Positions 42,343 to 52,099 are shown, counted from the first letter of the stretch. The stretch: 64,000 bases of DNA from an uncultured Bacteroidales bacterium (GCA_900315935.1 ONBB01000012.1:116290-180289); one strand, 5' to 3'. Translations and numbers: made by a program. Notes: generated by a model not told the origin, from the sequence alone.

Positions 42343-43388
42343 CAATCCTTGGCCTCATGTCCGGCACCTCGCTCGACGGCATCGACCTCGCCCTCTGCCG
42401 CATCTCCGGCTCCGCCTACCAGGTGCTTGCTGCCACCACCGTCCCCTACACCGACCACTGGCGCCAGCGCCTCGCCTCCCTCGAGCATTCCTCCGCCCTC
42501 GACTATGCTAAAGCACATGTTGAACTAGGACATCTTTATGGCAAGGTAATCAATGAATTCCTTTCTGGTAAAAGTGTCGTAGTCGACGCCATCGCCTCCC
42601 ATGGCCACACCATTTTCCACCAGCCTGATCTGGGGCTGACCACCCAGATTGGCGACGGCGATGCCATTGCCGCGGAGACGGGGCTGCTGGTGGTCAGCAA
42701 CTTCCGCACGTTTGACGTGGCCCTTGGCGGCCAAGGTGCTCCGCTGGTGCCTGTTGGCGACGAGCTGCTCTTTGGCCAATACGATGCCTGTCTCAATCTC
42801 GGCGGCATTGCCAATATTTCCTATCGCGCTGATGGCCATCGAGTTGCATTCGACATCTGCCCTTGCAACATGGCGCTCAACCGCCTCGCCGCCCGCCTCG
42901 GCCATCCATTCGACCCCAAGGGCTCCATCGCGCGCCGCGGTGCGTGCCGCTCCGCGTTGCTTGACTTGCTGGATGGCCTTGATTTCTATTCCGCCAAGCC
43001 TCCGAAGTCTCTCGGCAAGGAGTGGTTTCTGGCCGACTTCTGGCCTCGGGTTGATGCGGCGGATGGATCCGCCGAGGATTTGCTCTGCACCGTGGTGCAT
43101 CATATCGCGCGGCAGGTGGCGCATGTTGTTGGCCAGCAACGGATTGGGTCGTTGCTTATCACTGGAGGTGGCGCTTTCAACAAATACCTCGTCGAGTGTA
43201 TCACCGGCCTTCTGCCTTCGGTCGAGGTGGTTGTTCCCGACAGCGAGACGGTCAACTACAAGGAGGCCATCATCTTCGCTTTCCTGGGCTACCTCCGCCT
43301 CTCCGGGCAGGTCAACACGCTTGCCTCGGTTACGGGTGCGCGTTGCGATTCCGTCGGTGGCACCATTAGCGGATTTTGCCTGAAATAG
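42339..43388 (+). CDS. anmK: Anhydro-N-acetylmuramic acid kinase
   Basis: 349 residues. ASKHA-fold kinase converting 1,6-anhydro-MurNAc to MurNAc-6-phosphate during cell-wall recycling. Opening TILGLMSGTSLDGIDLALCR (phosphate-binding), catalytic-region IASHGHTIFHQPD, GDGDAIAAETGLLVVSNFRTFDVALGGQGAPLVP and DACLNLGGIANISYR are diagnostic, followed by the adenosine-binding LLITGGGAFNKYLVE. Encoded in an operon with surface O-acyl transfer genes, possibly linking wall turnover and envelope modification. Confidence 0.96.
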   Translation: MTILGLMSGTSLDGIDLALCRISGSAYQVLAATTVPYTDHWRQRLASLEHSSALDYAKAHVELGHLYGKVINEFLSGKSVVVDAIASHGHTIFHQPDLGLTTQIGDGDAIAAETGLLVVSNFRTFDVALGGQGAPLVPVGDELLFGQYDACLNLGGIANISYRADGHRVAFDICPCNMALNRLAARLGHPFDPKGSIARRGACRSALLDLLDGLDFYSAKPPKSLGKEWFLADFWPRVDAADGSAEDLLCTVVHHIARQVAHVVGQQRIGSLLITGGGAFNKYLVECITGLLPSVEVVVPDSETVNYKEAIIFAFLGYLRLSGQVNTLASVTGARCDSVGGTISGFCLK

Positions 43389-43482
43389 CCGCTTGCCGAC
43401 TGCGTTGCGTCCCTTGCGTAGTGCTTTTGTTTGCAAAATAAGATGTTGTTTATGAGCTGGTTGCATATTATTTTGCAAAAAT

Positions 43483-43515
43483 ATTTGGCCATGTCGGAAA
43501 ATGTTAGTACTTTTG
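43483..43515 (+). promoter_or_regulatory. Promoter of the CAT-anticodon tRNA
   Basis: TTTGGCCATGTCGGAAAA with TACTTTTG at 43508-43515, followed by CACCC: the strongest consensus promoter in the window. Confidence 0.8.
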
Positions 43516-43548
43516 CACCCGTTTTTGAGAGAATCAAAGGCATGTGAT

Positions 43549-43625
43549 GGCGGGATAGCTCAGCTGGTTAGAGCGCTGGATTCATAACCCGGAGGTCACC
43601 AGTTCAAGTCTGGTTCCCGCTACCA
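43549..43625 (+). tRNA. tRNA with CAT anticodon (Met, or Ile if lysidine-modified)
   Basis: 77 bases including an encoded CCA. Acceptor stem GGCGGGA / TCCCGCT (first pair G-U), D arm GCTCAGCTGGTTAGAGC, anticodon loop TTCATAA with CAT at the wobble-to-third positions, extra loop AGGTC, T arm CAGTTCAAGTCTG. An initiator-type C1xA72 mismatch is absent, so elongator Met or tRNA-Ile2 (CAU) are the options; sequence alone does not decide. The lower anticodon pair (A-C) is not Watson-Crick. Confidence 0.95.
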
Positions 43626-43627
43626 AA

Positions 43628-43664
43628 GAAGGCACTTCCATCGAGGAGGTGCTTTTTTTGTCTC
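43628..43664 (+). terminator. Rho-independent terminator after the tRNA
   Basis: GGCACTTCC and GGAGGTGC form a stem with one G-U pair, followed by TTTTTTT. Confidence 0.8.
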
Positions 43665-43682
43665 CCCTCGCAATATAAATAT

Positions 43683-44792
43683 ATGATACGCGTTATCACG
43701 GACATGGAAGACAAGCATCTCTACAGCAACTTCGACTACGACTCCGCCCTCTCGGTGCAGCAGGGCGTCAAGCAACCCGACCAGGTGAGCCTCAACTATA
43801 TAGAGCGTGTGCGCGCCAAGCGTGCACAGGAACCCTCGGTCGAGGAGTTGGTGGCCGGCATCCGCCATGCCGACCGCACCCTGTTGAGCCGCGCCATCAC
43901 GCTGGTGGAGAGTTCGTTGCACGCCCACCAGAAGAAGGCGCAGGAGGTCATCGAGCGCTGCCTTCCCTACAGCGGCAAGTCGGTGCGCCTCGGCATCACC
44001 GGCGTGCCCGGTGCTGGCAAGAGCACCACCATCGAGGCGCTGGGCAAGATGCTGACCGCTCACAATCACAAAGTTGCCGTCCTCGCCATCGACCCCTCCA
44101 GCGAGCGTTCCAAGGGCTCCATCCTGGGCGACAAGACCCGCATGGAGGAGCTTTCCGTGGACCCCAACGCCTTCATCCGCCCTAGCCCCTCGGCCGGTTC
44201 GCTCGGCGGCGTGGCGCGCAAGACGCGCGAGATCATCACCCTCTGCGAGGCGGCCGGTTTCGATGTGGTAATCGTTGAGACTGTGGGCGTTGGACAGAGC
44301 GAGGTGGCCGCCCACTCGATGGTCGACTTCTTCCTCCTGCTCCAGCTGGCCAACACCGGCGACGAGCTGCAGGGCATCAAGCGCGGCATCATGGAGATGG
44401 CCGACATGATTGCCATCAACAAGTGCGAGCTCGACATGCAGCGCTCCGAGCTGGCCGCCGCCCAGTTCCGCAACGCTCTCCACCTTTTCCCCATGCCCGA
44501 GAGCGGCTGGACCGTCAAGGTGTCCCTCTGCTCGGCCTACACCAAGCAGGGCCTCGAGGAGCTGTGGAACGACGTGATGGACTATGTTACCTTCACCAAG
44601 GGCAACGGATATTTCTACCACAAGCGCCAGCAGCAGAGCCTGCGCATCATGACCGAGGCCATCGAGAGTGGCCTGCGCGACCGCTTCTACAACACCCCCG
44701 GCATCGAAGAGCGCATGAAAGAACTTGAACAGCAGATACTTGAAAACAAACTTACCCCCTACGCCGCCGCCGACCAACTGTTAGACTCTTAA
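43683..44792 (+). CDS. meaB: MeaB/ArgK family GTPase (methylmalonyl-CoA mutase chaperone)
   Basis: 369 residues. P-loop GTPase of the ArgK/MeaB class: GVPGAGKSTTIEALGKML, VLAIDPSSERSKGSILGDKTRM, AFIRPSPSAGSLGGVARKTRE and VIVETVGVGQSEVAAHSMVD, with the NKCE-like MIAINKCELDM. It protects and gates methylmalonyl-CoA mutase and its B12 cofactor. The mutase is not in the window. The stop codon TAA (44790-44792) is the end of the first unit of a CTCnTAA heptamer array. Confidence 0.95.
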   Translation: MIRVITDMEDKHLYSNFDYDSALSVQQGVKQPDQVSLNYIERVRAKRAQEPSVEELVAGIRHADRTLLSRAITLVESSLHAHQKKAQEVIERCLPYSGKSVRLGITGVPGAGKSTTIEALGKMLTAHNHKVAVLAIDPSSERSKGSILGDKTRMEELSVDPNAFIRPSPSAGSLGGVARKTREIITLCEAAGFDVVIVETVGVGQSEVAAHSMVDFFLLLQLANTGDELQGIKRGIMEMADMIAINKCELDMQRSELAAAQFRNALHLFPMPESGWTVKVSLCSAYTKQGLEELWNDVMDYVTFTKGNGYFYHKRQQQSLRIMTEAIESGLRDRFYNTPGIEERMKELEQQILENKLTPYAAADQLLDS

Positions 44793-44834
44793 CTCCTAAC
44801 TCCTAACTCCTAACTCTTAACTCATAACTCGTAA
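44786..44834. repeat. Heptamer array CTCnTAA x7 at the meaB-hemW junction
   Basis: CTCTTAA, CTCCTAA three times, CTCTTAA, CTCATAA and CTCGTAA run at 44786-44834. The first unit contains the meaB stop; hemW's first codon lies 6 bases after the last unit, so the whole junction is repeat. Confidence 0.95.
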
Positions 44835-44840
44835 CTCAAT

Positions 44841-45956
44841 TTGATTTACCTCCACGTTCCTTTCTGCCACCGCAAGTGCACCTACTGCGCCTTCTACTCC
44901 AAGCCTGCGCGCGGGGTGGATGCCTTTGGCCGCTACGTCAATGCCCTGCTGGCGGAAATGGAGCAGCGCAAGGGCGAGCAGCCGCATTCGATTCGGACTG
45001 TCTATTTCGGCGGCGGTACCCCGTCGATACTGCCCTTGGCGGAGCTTACACGCATCGTCGACGGGCTGCGGCGCTGCTTCGACCTCTCGCAGGTGGAGGA
45101 GTTCACGCTCGAGGCCAACCCCGAGGACCTCACGCCCGACTACCTGGCCGGCCTCCGAGCGCTCGGTTTCAACCGCTTGAGTGTCGGCATCCAGAGCCTT
45201 GACGACAGCCAGCTGCGCCTCCTCAATCGCCGCCACACCGCCCGCCAGGCACTCGATGCCTTGGAGAACGCCCACCGTGCAGGCTTCCATAACGTCAGCG
45301 CCGATTTCATCTACGGCCTTCCTCATGGGAATTTTCAATTCTCAATTTTCAATTTCCAATTAATCACCCACATCTCCGCCTACGCCCTCACCGTCGAGTC
45401 TGGCACCGCCCTGGACCTGCAGGTGCGGCAGGGTAGGGTGGTGCTCCCCGGCGAGGAAGAGGTCGTGCGCCAGTATCATGCACTGCAACAGCAGTTTGGG
45501 GAGGCTGGCTTCCGGCAGTACGAGGTCAGCAACTTCGCCCGTCCGGGCTACCATTCGCGCCACAACAGTCGCTACTGGGACCGCACCCCCTACCTCGGCC
45601 TCGGGCCCGCCGCCCACAGCTTCGACGGCCGTCGCCGCCGTTGGAACAGCCCCATGGAGGTGGAAAGTTGTATGTGGAAAGTGGAGAGCGAAGAGGTTCT
45701 CACCGCGGCCGATGCTGTCAACGAACTCCTTATGACCGCCCTCCGCACCACCCGCGGCCTCCTCCTCGCCGACGTCCCCGAGGCATACCGGGCAGGGCTC
45801 CTCCAGAAGCTGCAGCCCTACGTAGCCTGCGGCTGGCTCTACGTTGAAGAATCCCACCAGCCCTCACTCCTCACCCCTCACTCCTCACTAATCTATTGCC
45901 CCACTCCCGAGGGTCTCCTCCACGCCGACGGCATGGCCGCCGCGCTCTTTGTCTGA
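44841..45956 (+). CDS. hemW: HemW-like radical SAM protein carrying three heptamer insertions
   Basis: 371 residues from TTG 44841 (no better start is present; the repeat array abuts it). Radical SAM motif C9-x3-C13-x2-C16 in FCHRKCTYC, then FGGGTPSIL, EANPEDLTPDYLAGLRALGFNRLSVGIQS and HISAYALTVE; the C-terminal region keeps YEVSNFARPGYHSRHN and GLGPAAHSF. HemW is a heme chaperone-type enzyme. Three segments are encoded by repeats: NFQFSIFNFQL (TTTTCAA family, 45332-45359), VESCMWKVESEE (GTGGAAA family, 45660-45687) and PSLLTPHSSL (CCTCACT family, 45862-45889). The first replaces the helix before HISAYAL. All insertions keep the frame, so the protein may still work. Confidence 0.88.
   Translation: MIYLHVPFCHRKCTYCAFYSKPARGVDAFGRYVNALLAEMEQRKGEQPHSIRTVYFGGGTPSILPLAELTRIVDGLRRCFDLSQVEEFTLEANPEDLTPDYLAGLRALGFNRLSVGIQSLDDSQLRLLNRRHTARQALDALENAHRAGFHNVSADFIYGLPHGNFQFSIFNFQLITHISAYALTVESGTALDLQVRQGRVVLPGEEEVVRQYHALQQQFGEAGFRQYEVSNFARPGYHSRHNSRYWDRTPYLGLGPAAHSFDGRRRRWNSPMEVESCMWKVESEEVLTAADAVNELLMTALRTTRGLLLADVPEAYRAGLLQKLQPYVACGWLYVEESHQPSLLTPHSSLIYCPTPEGLLHADGMAAALFV
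45332..45359. repeat. Heptamer array TTTTCAA-type x4 in hemW
   Basis: TTTTCAA, TTCTCAA, TTTTCAA and TTTCCAA; the same family as at 635-662 and 51327-51354. Confidence 0.93.
45660..45687. repeat. Heptamer array GTGGAAA-type x4 in hemW
   Basis: GTGGAAA, GTTGTAT, GTGGAAA and GTGGAGA; the same family as the arms at 22052-22131 and 51227-51254. Confidence 0.88.
45862..45889. repeat. Heptamer array CCTCACT-type x4 in hemW
   Basis: CCTCACT, CCTCACC, CCTCACT and CCTCACT; the same family as at 60501-60535 and 63152-63200. Confidence 0.95.
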
Positions 45957-45967
45957 CTTCCCTGAAT

Positions 45968-46004
45968 ACTTTTTCCGACGTGGCCAAAAATAATTTTCCC
46001 CGAT
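45968..46004. repeat. Left direct repeat flanking the DUF4160-DUF2442 pair
   Basis: CTTTTTCCGACGTGGCCAAA followed by AATAATTTTCCCCGATGG. Nearly identical to 46588-46624. The TTTTCCCCGATG...CATCGGGGAAA part also forms a terminator-like hairpin (to about 46026). Confidence 0.85.
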
Positions 46005-46041
46005 GGAATCGAAATTCATCGGGGAAATAATGTTTGTGTGG

Positions 46042-46299
46042 CTATGCGATGGACACTCCGTATTTGTATAGTACGTCCGAAGGCAGGTCTATGCGATCGT
46101 TCCAGTATGCTACCGTGCGGCTCTTGTCCAGTTGCACATGGTTCCACAACCCGGCAATGAGTTCTAGGTTTTTGAACTCTTCGAGCGTATCGATATCGTC
46201 CTTTACATCGTAGAGCACTCTTCTTCCGTCATCGAAGAGGACGGACAACTGGAAGTCAGCCAAAGGCTGGATGGTTTGTATGCGAGGAATTGTGGTCAT
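46042..46299 (-). CDS. DUF2442 protein (putative antitoxin/partner of DUF4160)
   Basis: 85 residues with the DUF2442 pattern: IQPLADFQLSVLFDDGRRVLYDVKDD, a FKNLELIAGLWNHVQLDK hinge and SRTVAYWNDRIDLPSDVLYKYG at the end. The start overlaps the DUF4160 stop by ATGA. DUF4160-DUF2442 pairs are often annotated as putative toxin-antitoxin modules, without firm biochemistry. A fossil relative lies at 1319-1477. Confidence 0.85.
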   Translation of the reverse strand: MTTIPRIQTIQPLADFQLSVLFDDGRRVLYDVKDDIDTLEEFKNLELIAGLWNHVQLDKSRTVAYWNDRIDLPSDVLYKYGVSIA

Positions 46300-46550
46300 T
46301 CCAGTGGTGGTAGTTTATGAATATTTTGAGAATCCCACATCACAATCAATTCATTCCCATGAGAACCCAACCATTCTTGCACTAGTCGTTGAGCTTTGAC
46401 AGGGAGATCTCCTGCGGTCATCTCGTAGGTGTGGATATCAAAGATGCCCACATATTCGTCATAGATGGCATGAATATGTGCAGGTTCATGTTCTTTGGGT
46501 TTGAAGAACATCTTGATGATAATCCCATAAAAGCGACTTATCTCTGGCAT
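46296..46550 (-). CDS. DUF4160 protein (putative toxin/partner of DUF2442)
   Basis: 84 residues from ATG 46550. DUF4160 signature: MPEISRFYGIIIKMFFKPKEHEPAHIHAIYDEYVGIFDI followed by LPVKAQRLVQEWLGSHGNELIVMWD. The HEPAHIHA motif and the terminal WLGSHGNEL are diagnostic. It is translated with DUF2442 through ATGA overlap. Its promoter has TAATTTTG at about 46577-46570 downstream of TTGGCCACGTCGG. The cassette is bounded by direct repeats, so it looks like a recent insertion beside hppA. Confidence 0.85.
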   Translation of the reverse strand: MPEISRFYGIIIKMFFKPKEHEPAHIHAIYDEYVGIFDIHTYEMTAGDLPVKAQRLVQEWLGSHGNELIVMWDSQNIHKLPPLE

Positions 46551-46587
46551 GGATGTGGTGTTTGTTTCAAAATGCAAAATTACAAAC

Positions 46588-46624
46588 TTTTTCCGACGTG
46601 GCCAAAAATAATTTTCCCCGGTGG
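46588..46624. repeat. Right direct repeat flanking the DUF4160-DUF2442 pair
   Basis: CTTTTTCCGACGTGGCCAAA followed by AATAATTTTCCCCGGTGG. In minus-strand sense it carries the -33-like TTGGCCACGTCGG of the DUF4160 promoter; the adjacent CCCCGGTGG...CCATCGGGG hairpin (to about 46642) is a terminator for hppA. Confidence 0.85.
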
Positions 46625-46672
46625 TAGGATGCCATCGGGGAAAATTTGGTTGGGCGGATATATTCGCTTGTG

Positions 46673-49075
<2,403 letters not shown>

Positions 49076-49117
49076 ATTGAGTGTTTTTTGTTATTTACAA
49101 GCTCAAATTTGAGATTA

Positions 49118-49125
49118 CAAATATA
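49118..49125 (-). promoter_or_regulatory. -7 element of hppA
   Basis: TATATTTG followed by TAATC, about 43 bases before ATG 49075. Confidence 0.55.
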
Positions 49126-49677
49126 TGTAGTTTTATAAAAATGACAAAAAAAAAGTGCTCTGCCCGCAATTTTTTTTTCATCTGCGGGTGTCGGTCAGGT
49201 GTCGGAAAAGGGTGGGGGAGTGCGCTAGGTGCGCAGGTCAGGCGGCGGCGCATCGAGGTGGGTTGCCGGTAGTGTGTATGATGTGTTTATTTCGATATAA
49301 ATCATAGTGATACGTTGTGTTTCTTCAGGTATCGGTTCAGCTGTGTCGGCGGCTGTCTCCTGTGCGATGTAGGCCGAGTTTGAGGATCGCCCCTCGCGGT
49401 CCACAACGAAGCCCCACAGTTTCACCTCTTGGCCGCGCCAGTGGTCGGGCAGCGCTGCGCGCAAATGCTTGGTCTTGCGTGTGGTAGGGGCGGTGAGGAA
49501 CCCCTCCTCCAGCGCGGGGCAGTAGGCATAGACGTACACGCGGTCGTCCGGCGAGGCGCGGTACAGCTGCGTATTCTTCTCGAAATCAACTCTTAGGATA
49601 CCGTCATTGCTGATATTCGCTTCGCGGAAAAGCACTGGTGCGGCCGAGCCTTCGGATATGCGAATGCGCTCGTACAC

Positions 49678-49821
49678 TGTAGGGACGCAGCGTGCTGCGT
49701 CCGCAATCGCACCGCGGTCGGCAGCGTCGGCAACCGCACCGCGGACGGATATGCTGGCAGCCGCTTTGCAGTCCGGAATGTTGGCTGGCGCATTGCGGAC
49801 GCGGCACGCCGCGTCCCTACA
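49678..49821. repeat. Inverted pair of GTAGGGACGC-type palindromic elements
   Basis: TGTAGGGACGCAGCGTGCTG...TCCG at 49678-49703 and its near reverse complement CGGACGCGGCACGCCGCG...TACA at 49796-49821, 92 bases apart and both in the coding frame of the DUF6266 remnant. Confidence 0.85.
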
Positions 49822-49825
49822 TTTC

Positions 49826-50023
49826 AACTCCCCCTCTAAGCTAGAGGGGGTGCCCGAAGGGCGGGGGCGTGTGGCCTTGGAGCCATACTCTCCTCCGTCC
49901 TGCAACACACTCCTCCGCCCTTCGGGCACCTCCCCTAACTTAGGGGAGGAGTTCGGTTGCAGTTCAACTCCCCCTCTAAGCTAGAGGGGGTGGCGCCGCC
50001 GCAGGCGGCGACGGGGGCGTGTG
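49826..50023. repeat. Cluster of three REP-like palindromes (A3, A4, A5)
   Basis: A3 49826-49872 (AACTCCCCCTCTAAGCTAGAGG, then CCGAAGGGCGGGGGCGTGTG), A4 49907-49955 (inverted: CACTCCTCCGCCC...AGGGGAGGAG), A5 49965-50023 (as A3 but with the GCCGCCGCAGGCGGC arm of A1). Confidence 0.88.
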
Positions 50024-50405
50024 TACGGCCGAAGCAATGCTTGTTCATCTTGACGAAGGCGTTGCCCTCCGTCATCTGGTCGCGGGCGGCGCGCTCGCGT
50101 AGACCCAGCAGCAGCGCCTGGCGCGCCCGTGCGGCGAAGCGAACCATGCTCACAAACCACTCGCGTTCAGCCTGTTGATGCTCTGTATTTGGGTAGTTTA
50201 TCTCCTTGCGGTAGGCGCGCACGCAGGCCATGCCCCGCCAGGTGTAGCCCACCACGGTGCCCACTTTGCCCCGGAACGGCCCGAGGATGCCTTGCTCCAA
50301 TTTTGCCATATTTCTCTGATTATATTTTTGTCTTTTTTTTACCTCAACGCAGCTTTTCTCCGTTTATTGTCCCATTCCTTTCCAAAAGAAGAAGAAAGGA
50401 AGAAG

Positions 50406-50528
50406 ATGAATGTTTCAAGCGCCTCACAATCTGCTGGTTGCGTCGGCACGGTTTTTCTCTTTTTTTCTGTTTTTTCACACTTCTTTGTGCACGGATGCCG
50501 CTGTGGTGTGGAAAAAGTTTTTTTATAA
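50406..50528 (+). other. Possible small ORF divergent from DUF6266 copy 2
   Basis: 40 codons: MNVSSASQSAGCVGTVFLFF followed by FFVHGCRCGVEKVF. It resembles the frame at 10333 in position (divergent, about 100 bases from a DUF6266 gene) and in its S-x-GCVG-x-x-x-F-F core. Either a small hydrophobic peptide or a conserved noncoding element; the surrounding DNA is very AT-rich. Not enough evidence to call it a gene. Confidence 0.3.
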
Positions 50529-50555
50529 TTTTCTTTATATATTAAAAAAAAGGCG

Positions 50556-50563
50556 TATCTTTG
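50556..50563 (+). promoter_or_regulatory. -7 element of pyrE
   Basis: TATCTTTG followed by CACC and the ATG at 50568; the transcript would begin at or near the ATG unless the second ATG (50586) is the true start. Confidence 0.65.
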
Positions 50564-50567
50564 CACC

Positions 50568-51218
50568 ATGATTAACAACACTGACATGGCTGCACAGACA
50601 GCCGAATTCTTACTGAAAGTGAAAGCGGTAAAGCTCAATAACGAGCAACCTTTCACATGGGCTAGCGGGCGAAAATCGCCCATTTATTGCGACAACCGCG
50701 TTACGTTGTCCTACCCCGAGATACGCACTTTTATCCGCCAGCGCTTCTCCGAGATAGTAACCGACCAGTGGGGCGACGTGGATGTCATAGCCGGTGTGGC
50801 CACCGGCGGCATCGCCCAGGGCGCGTTGGTGGCGCAGGAGCTGGGCAAGCCCTTCGTCTACGTCCGTTCCGAGCAGAAGAGCCACGGCCTGACCAACCAG
50901 ATTGAGGGCGAGATCCACAGCGGCCAGTCGGTCGTGGTGATTGAGGACCTTGTCTCCACCGGCAAGAGCTCGCTCATCGCCGTCAAGGCCCTGCGCGAGA
51001 AAGGCTGCGTGGTCAAGGGCATGGCCGCCATCTTCACCTATGGCCTCCAGGTGGCCGCCGACAACTTTGCCGCCGAGAATGTCGACCTGTTTACCCTGAC
51101 CGACTACGACACCCTCGTCCAGGTGGCCCAGCAGCACGAGTACGTCCGCCCCGAGGACTTCGAGAGCCTCGCCGCCTGGCGCCTCAACCCCGAGCGCTGG
51201 AGCGAAGAGCACATGTAA
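50568..51218 (+). CDS. pyrE: Orotate phosphoribosyltransferase
   Basis: 216 residues (ATG 50568; a plausible alternative is ATG 50586, MAAQTAEFLLKV). Makes OMP from orotate and PRPP in pyrimidine synthesis. Diagnostic segments: FTWASGRKSPIYCDNRVTLSYP, VDVIAGVATGGIAQGALVAQELGKPFVYVR and the PRPP loop SVVVIEDLVSTGKSSL. It stands alone, preceded by a near-leaderless promoter, and is followed by a GTGGAAA-type heptamer array before the next gene. Confidence 0.95.
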   Translation: MINNTDMAAQTAEFLLKVKAVKLNNEQPFTWASGRKSPIYCDNRVTLSYPEIRTFIRQRFSEIVTDQWGDVDVIAGVATGGIAQGALVAQELGKPFVYVRSEQKSHGLTNQIEGEIHSGQSVVVIEDLVSTGKSSLIAVKALREKGCVVKGMAAIFTYGLQVAADNFAAENVDLFTLTDYDTLVQVAQQHEYVRPEDFESLAAWRLNPERWSEEHM

Positions 51219-51226
51219 CGCGGACA

Positions 51227-51254
51227 GTGTAAAGTGGAAAATTGAAAGTGGTTA
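51227..51254. repeat. Heptamer array GTGGAAA-type x4 between pyrE and the FGE-like gene
   Basis: GTGTAAA, GTGGAAA, ATTGAAA and GTGGTTA starting 9 bases after the pyrE stop. Confidence 0.8.
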
Positions 51255-51271
51255 ATTGGGGTCAACTCGTT

Positions 51272-52099
51272 ATGAAGCACCTGTCGAAAAAGTTGAAAAT
51301 TGTTATGCTTGCGGCTGCAGGCATGCTTTTCAATTTTCAGTTTTCAATTTCCAATTCCCTCTGGGCCCAGGACAGCGTGCTCACCGTTCGCCTCGACGGC
51401 GGGGTGAGTTTTGACCTGGTGTGGGTCGAGGGCGGCACCTTTACCATGGGCAGCAACCAGGCGCGCGGCGTGAAGTACAACTACGAGTCGGCCCGCCCCG
51501 AGCACCGCGTGTCGGTGGGCGGCTACTTCATCGCCCGCTGCGAGGTAACGCAGGGCCTCTACCGTGCCGTCATGGGCGAGAACCCCTCCAAGTTCACCGG
51601 CACCGACAGCCTGCCGGTGGAGAGCGTCTCGTGGGCCGATGCGCAGCAGTTTGCCGTGATGCTCAGCCAGATGACCGGCCACCGCTTCCGCCTCCCCACC
51701 GAGGCCGAGTGGGAATATGCCGCCCGCGGCGGCCACCGTTCGCGCCGCCAGCCCTTCCCGGGTTCGGACCGCGCCGGCCTCGACCGTGCAGGCTGGTACT
51801 GCGTCAACAGCAAAGGCGCCACCCATCCTGTGGCCCGGCTGCAGCCCAACGAGCTGGGACTCTACGACATGGCCGGCAACGTGGCCGAATGGTGCCTCGA
51901 CTGGGCCGGCGAATACGCGGCCGACCCGCAGGACAACCCCCGCGGCCCCGCCGAGGGCGAGCACCGTGTGCTGCGCGGCGGCCACTACAACAGCACCTCC
52001 TCGGCTTGCACCGTCTACGACCGCGGCTGGTACATACCCTCCGGACGCTACGAATTGTTTGGCTTCAGACTTGTAATGGAACCCGACCATGCAGATTAA
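51272..52099 (+). CDS. FGE/SUMF1-type (formylglycine-generating-like) exported protein
   Basis: 275 residues from ATG 51272 (MKHLSKKLK). The signal-peptide core FNFQFSISNS is written by TTTTCAA-type heptamers (51327-51354) and ends LWAQ. The FGE-sulfatase fold follows: WVEGGTFTMGSNQARG, CEVTQGLYRAVMGENPSKF, LPVESVSWADAQQFAVMLS, RFRLPTEAEWEYAARGG, LGLYDMAGNVAEWCLDWAGEY and a final RGWYIPSGRYELFGFRLVME. Without the copper-binding Cys pair of true FGE it probably lacks formylglycine activity; many Bacteroidales copies are surface or adaptor proteins. It overlaps hpt by 11 bases. Confidence 0.88.
   Translation: MKHLSKKLKIVMLAAAGMLFNFQFSISNSLWAQDSVLTVRLDGGVSFDLVWVEGGTFTMGSNQARGVKYNYESARPEHRVSVGGYFIARCEVTQGLYRAVMGENPSKFTGTDSLPVESVSWADAQQFAVMLSQMTGHRFRLPTEAEWEYAARGGHRSRRQPFPGSDRAGLDRAGWYCVNSKGATHPVARLQPNELGLYDMAGNVAEWCLDWAGEYAADPQDNPRGPAEGEHRVLRGGHYNSTSSACTVYDRGWYIPSGRYELFGFRLVMEPDHAD
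51327..51354. repeat. Heptamer array TTTTCAA-type x4 in a signal peptide
   Basis: TTTTCAA, TTTTCAG, TTTTCAA and TTTCCAA, in frame in the hydrophobic core of the FGE-like protein's signal peptide. Confidence 0.93.

Larger units (their letters stand above)
49225..50309 (-). pseudogene. DUF6266 family gene, copy 2, broken by palindromic elements
   Basis: The N-terminal 124 codons (50309 to 49935) match copy 1 at 9288 almost residue for residue (MAKLEQGILGPFRGKVGTVVGY ... MTEGNAFVKMNKHCFG) and then run into palindrome-encoded residues and a stop. The remainder continues in another frame (49929 to 49225): palindrome-encoded AAC-rich sequence, then Ig-like strands (VDFEKNTQLYRASPDDRVYVYAY, LRAALPDHWRGQEVKLWGFVVD). 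At least three REP-like elements (49826-49872, 49907-49955 inverted, 49965-50023) and an inverted pair of GTAGGGACGC elements occupy the middle. Probably inactive, or a case of repeated mobile-element insertion in a tolerant linker. Confidence 0.75.

Noticed and set aside
44841-45956. HemW treated as a pseudogene because of its inserts
   Set aside because: The frame is uninterrupted and the radical SAM cysteines and downstream motifs remain; inserts are all in frame.
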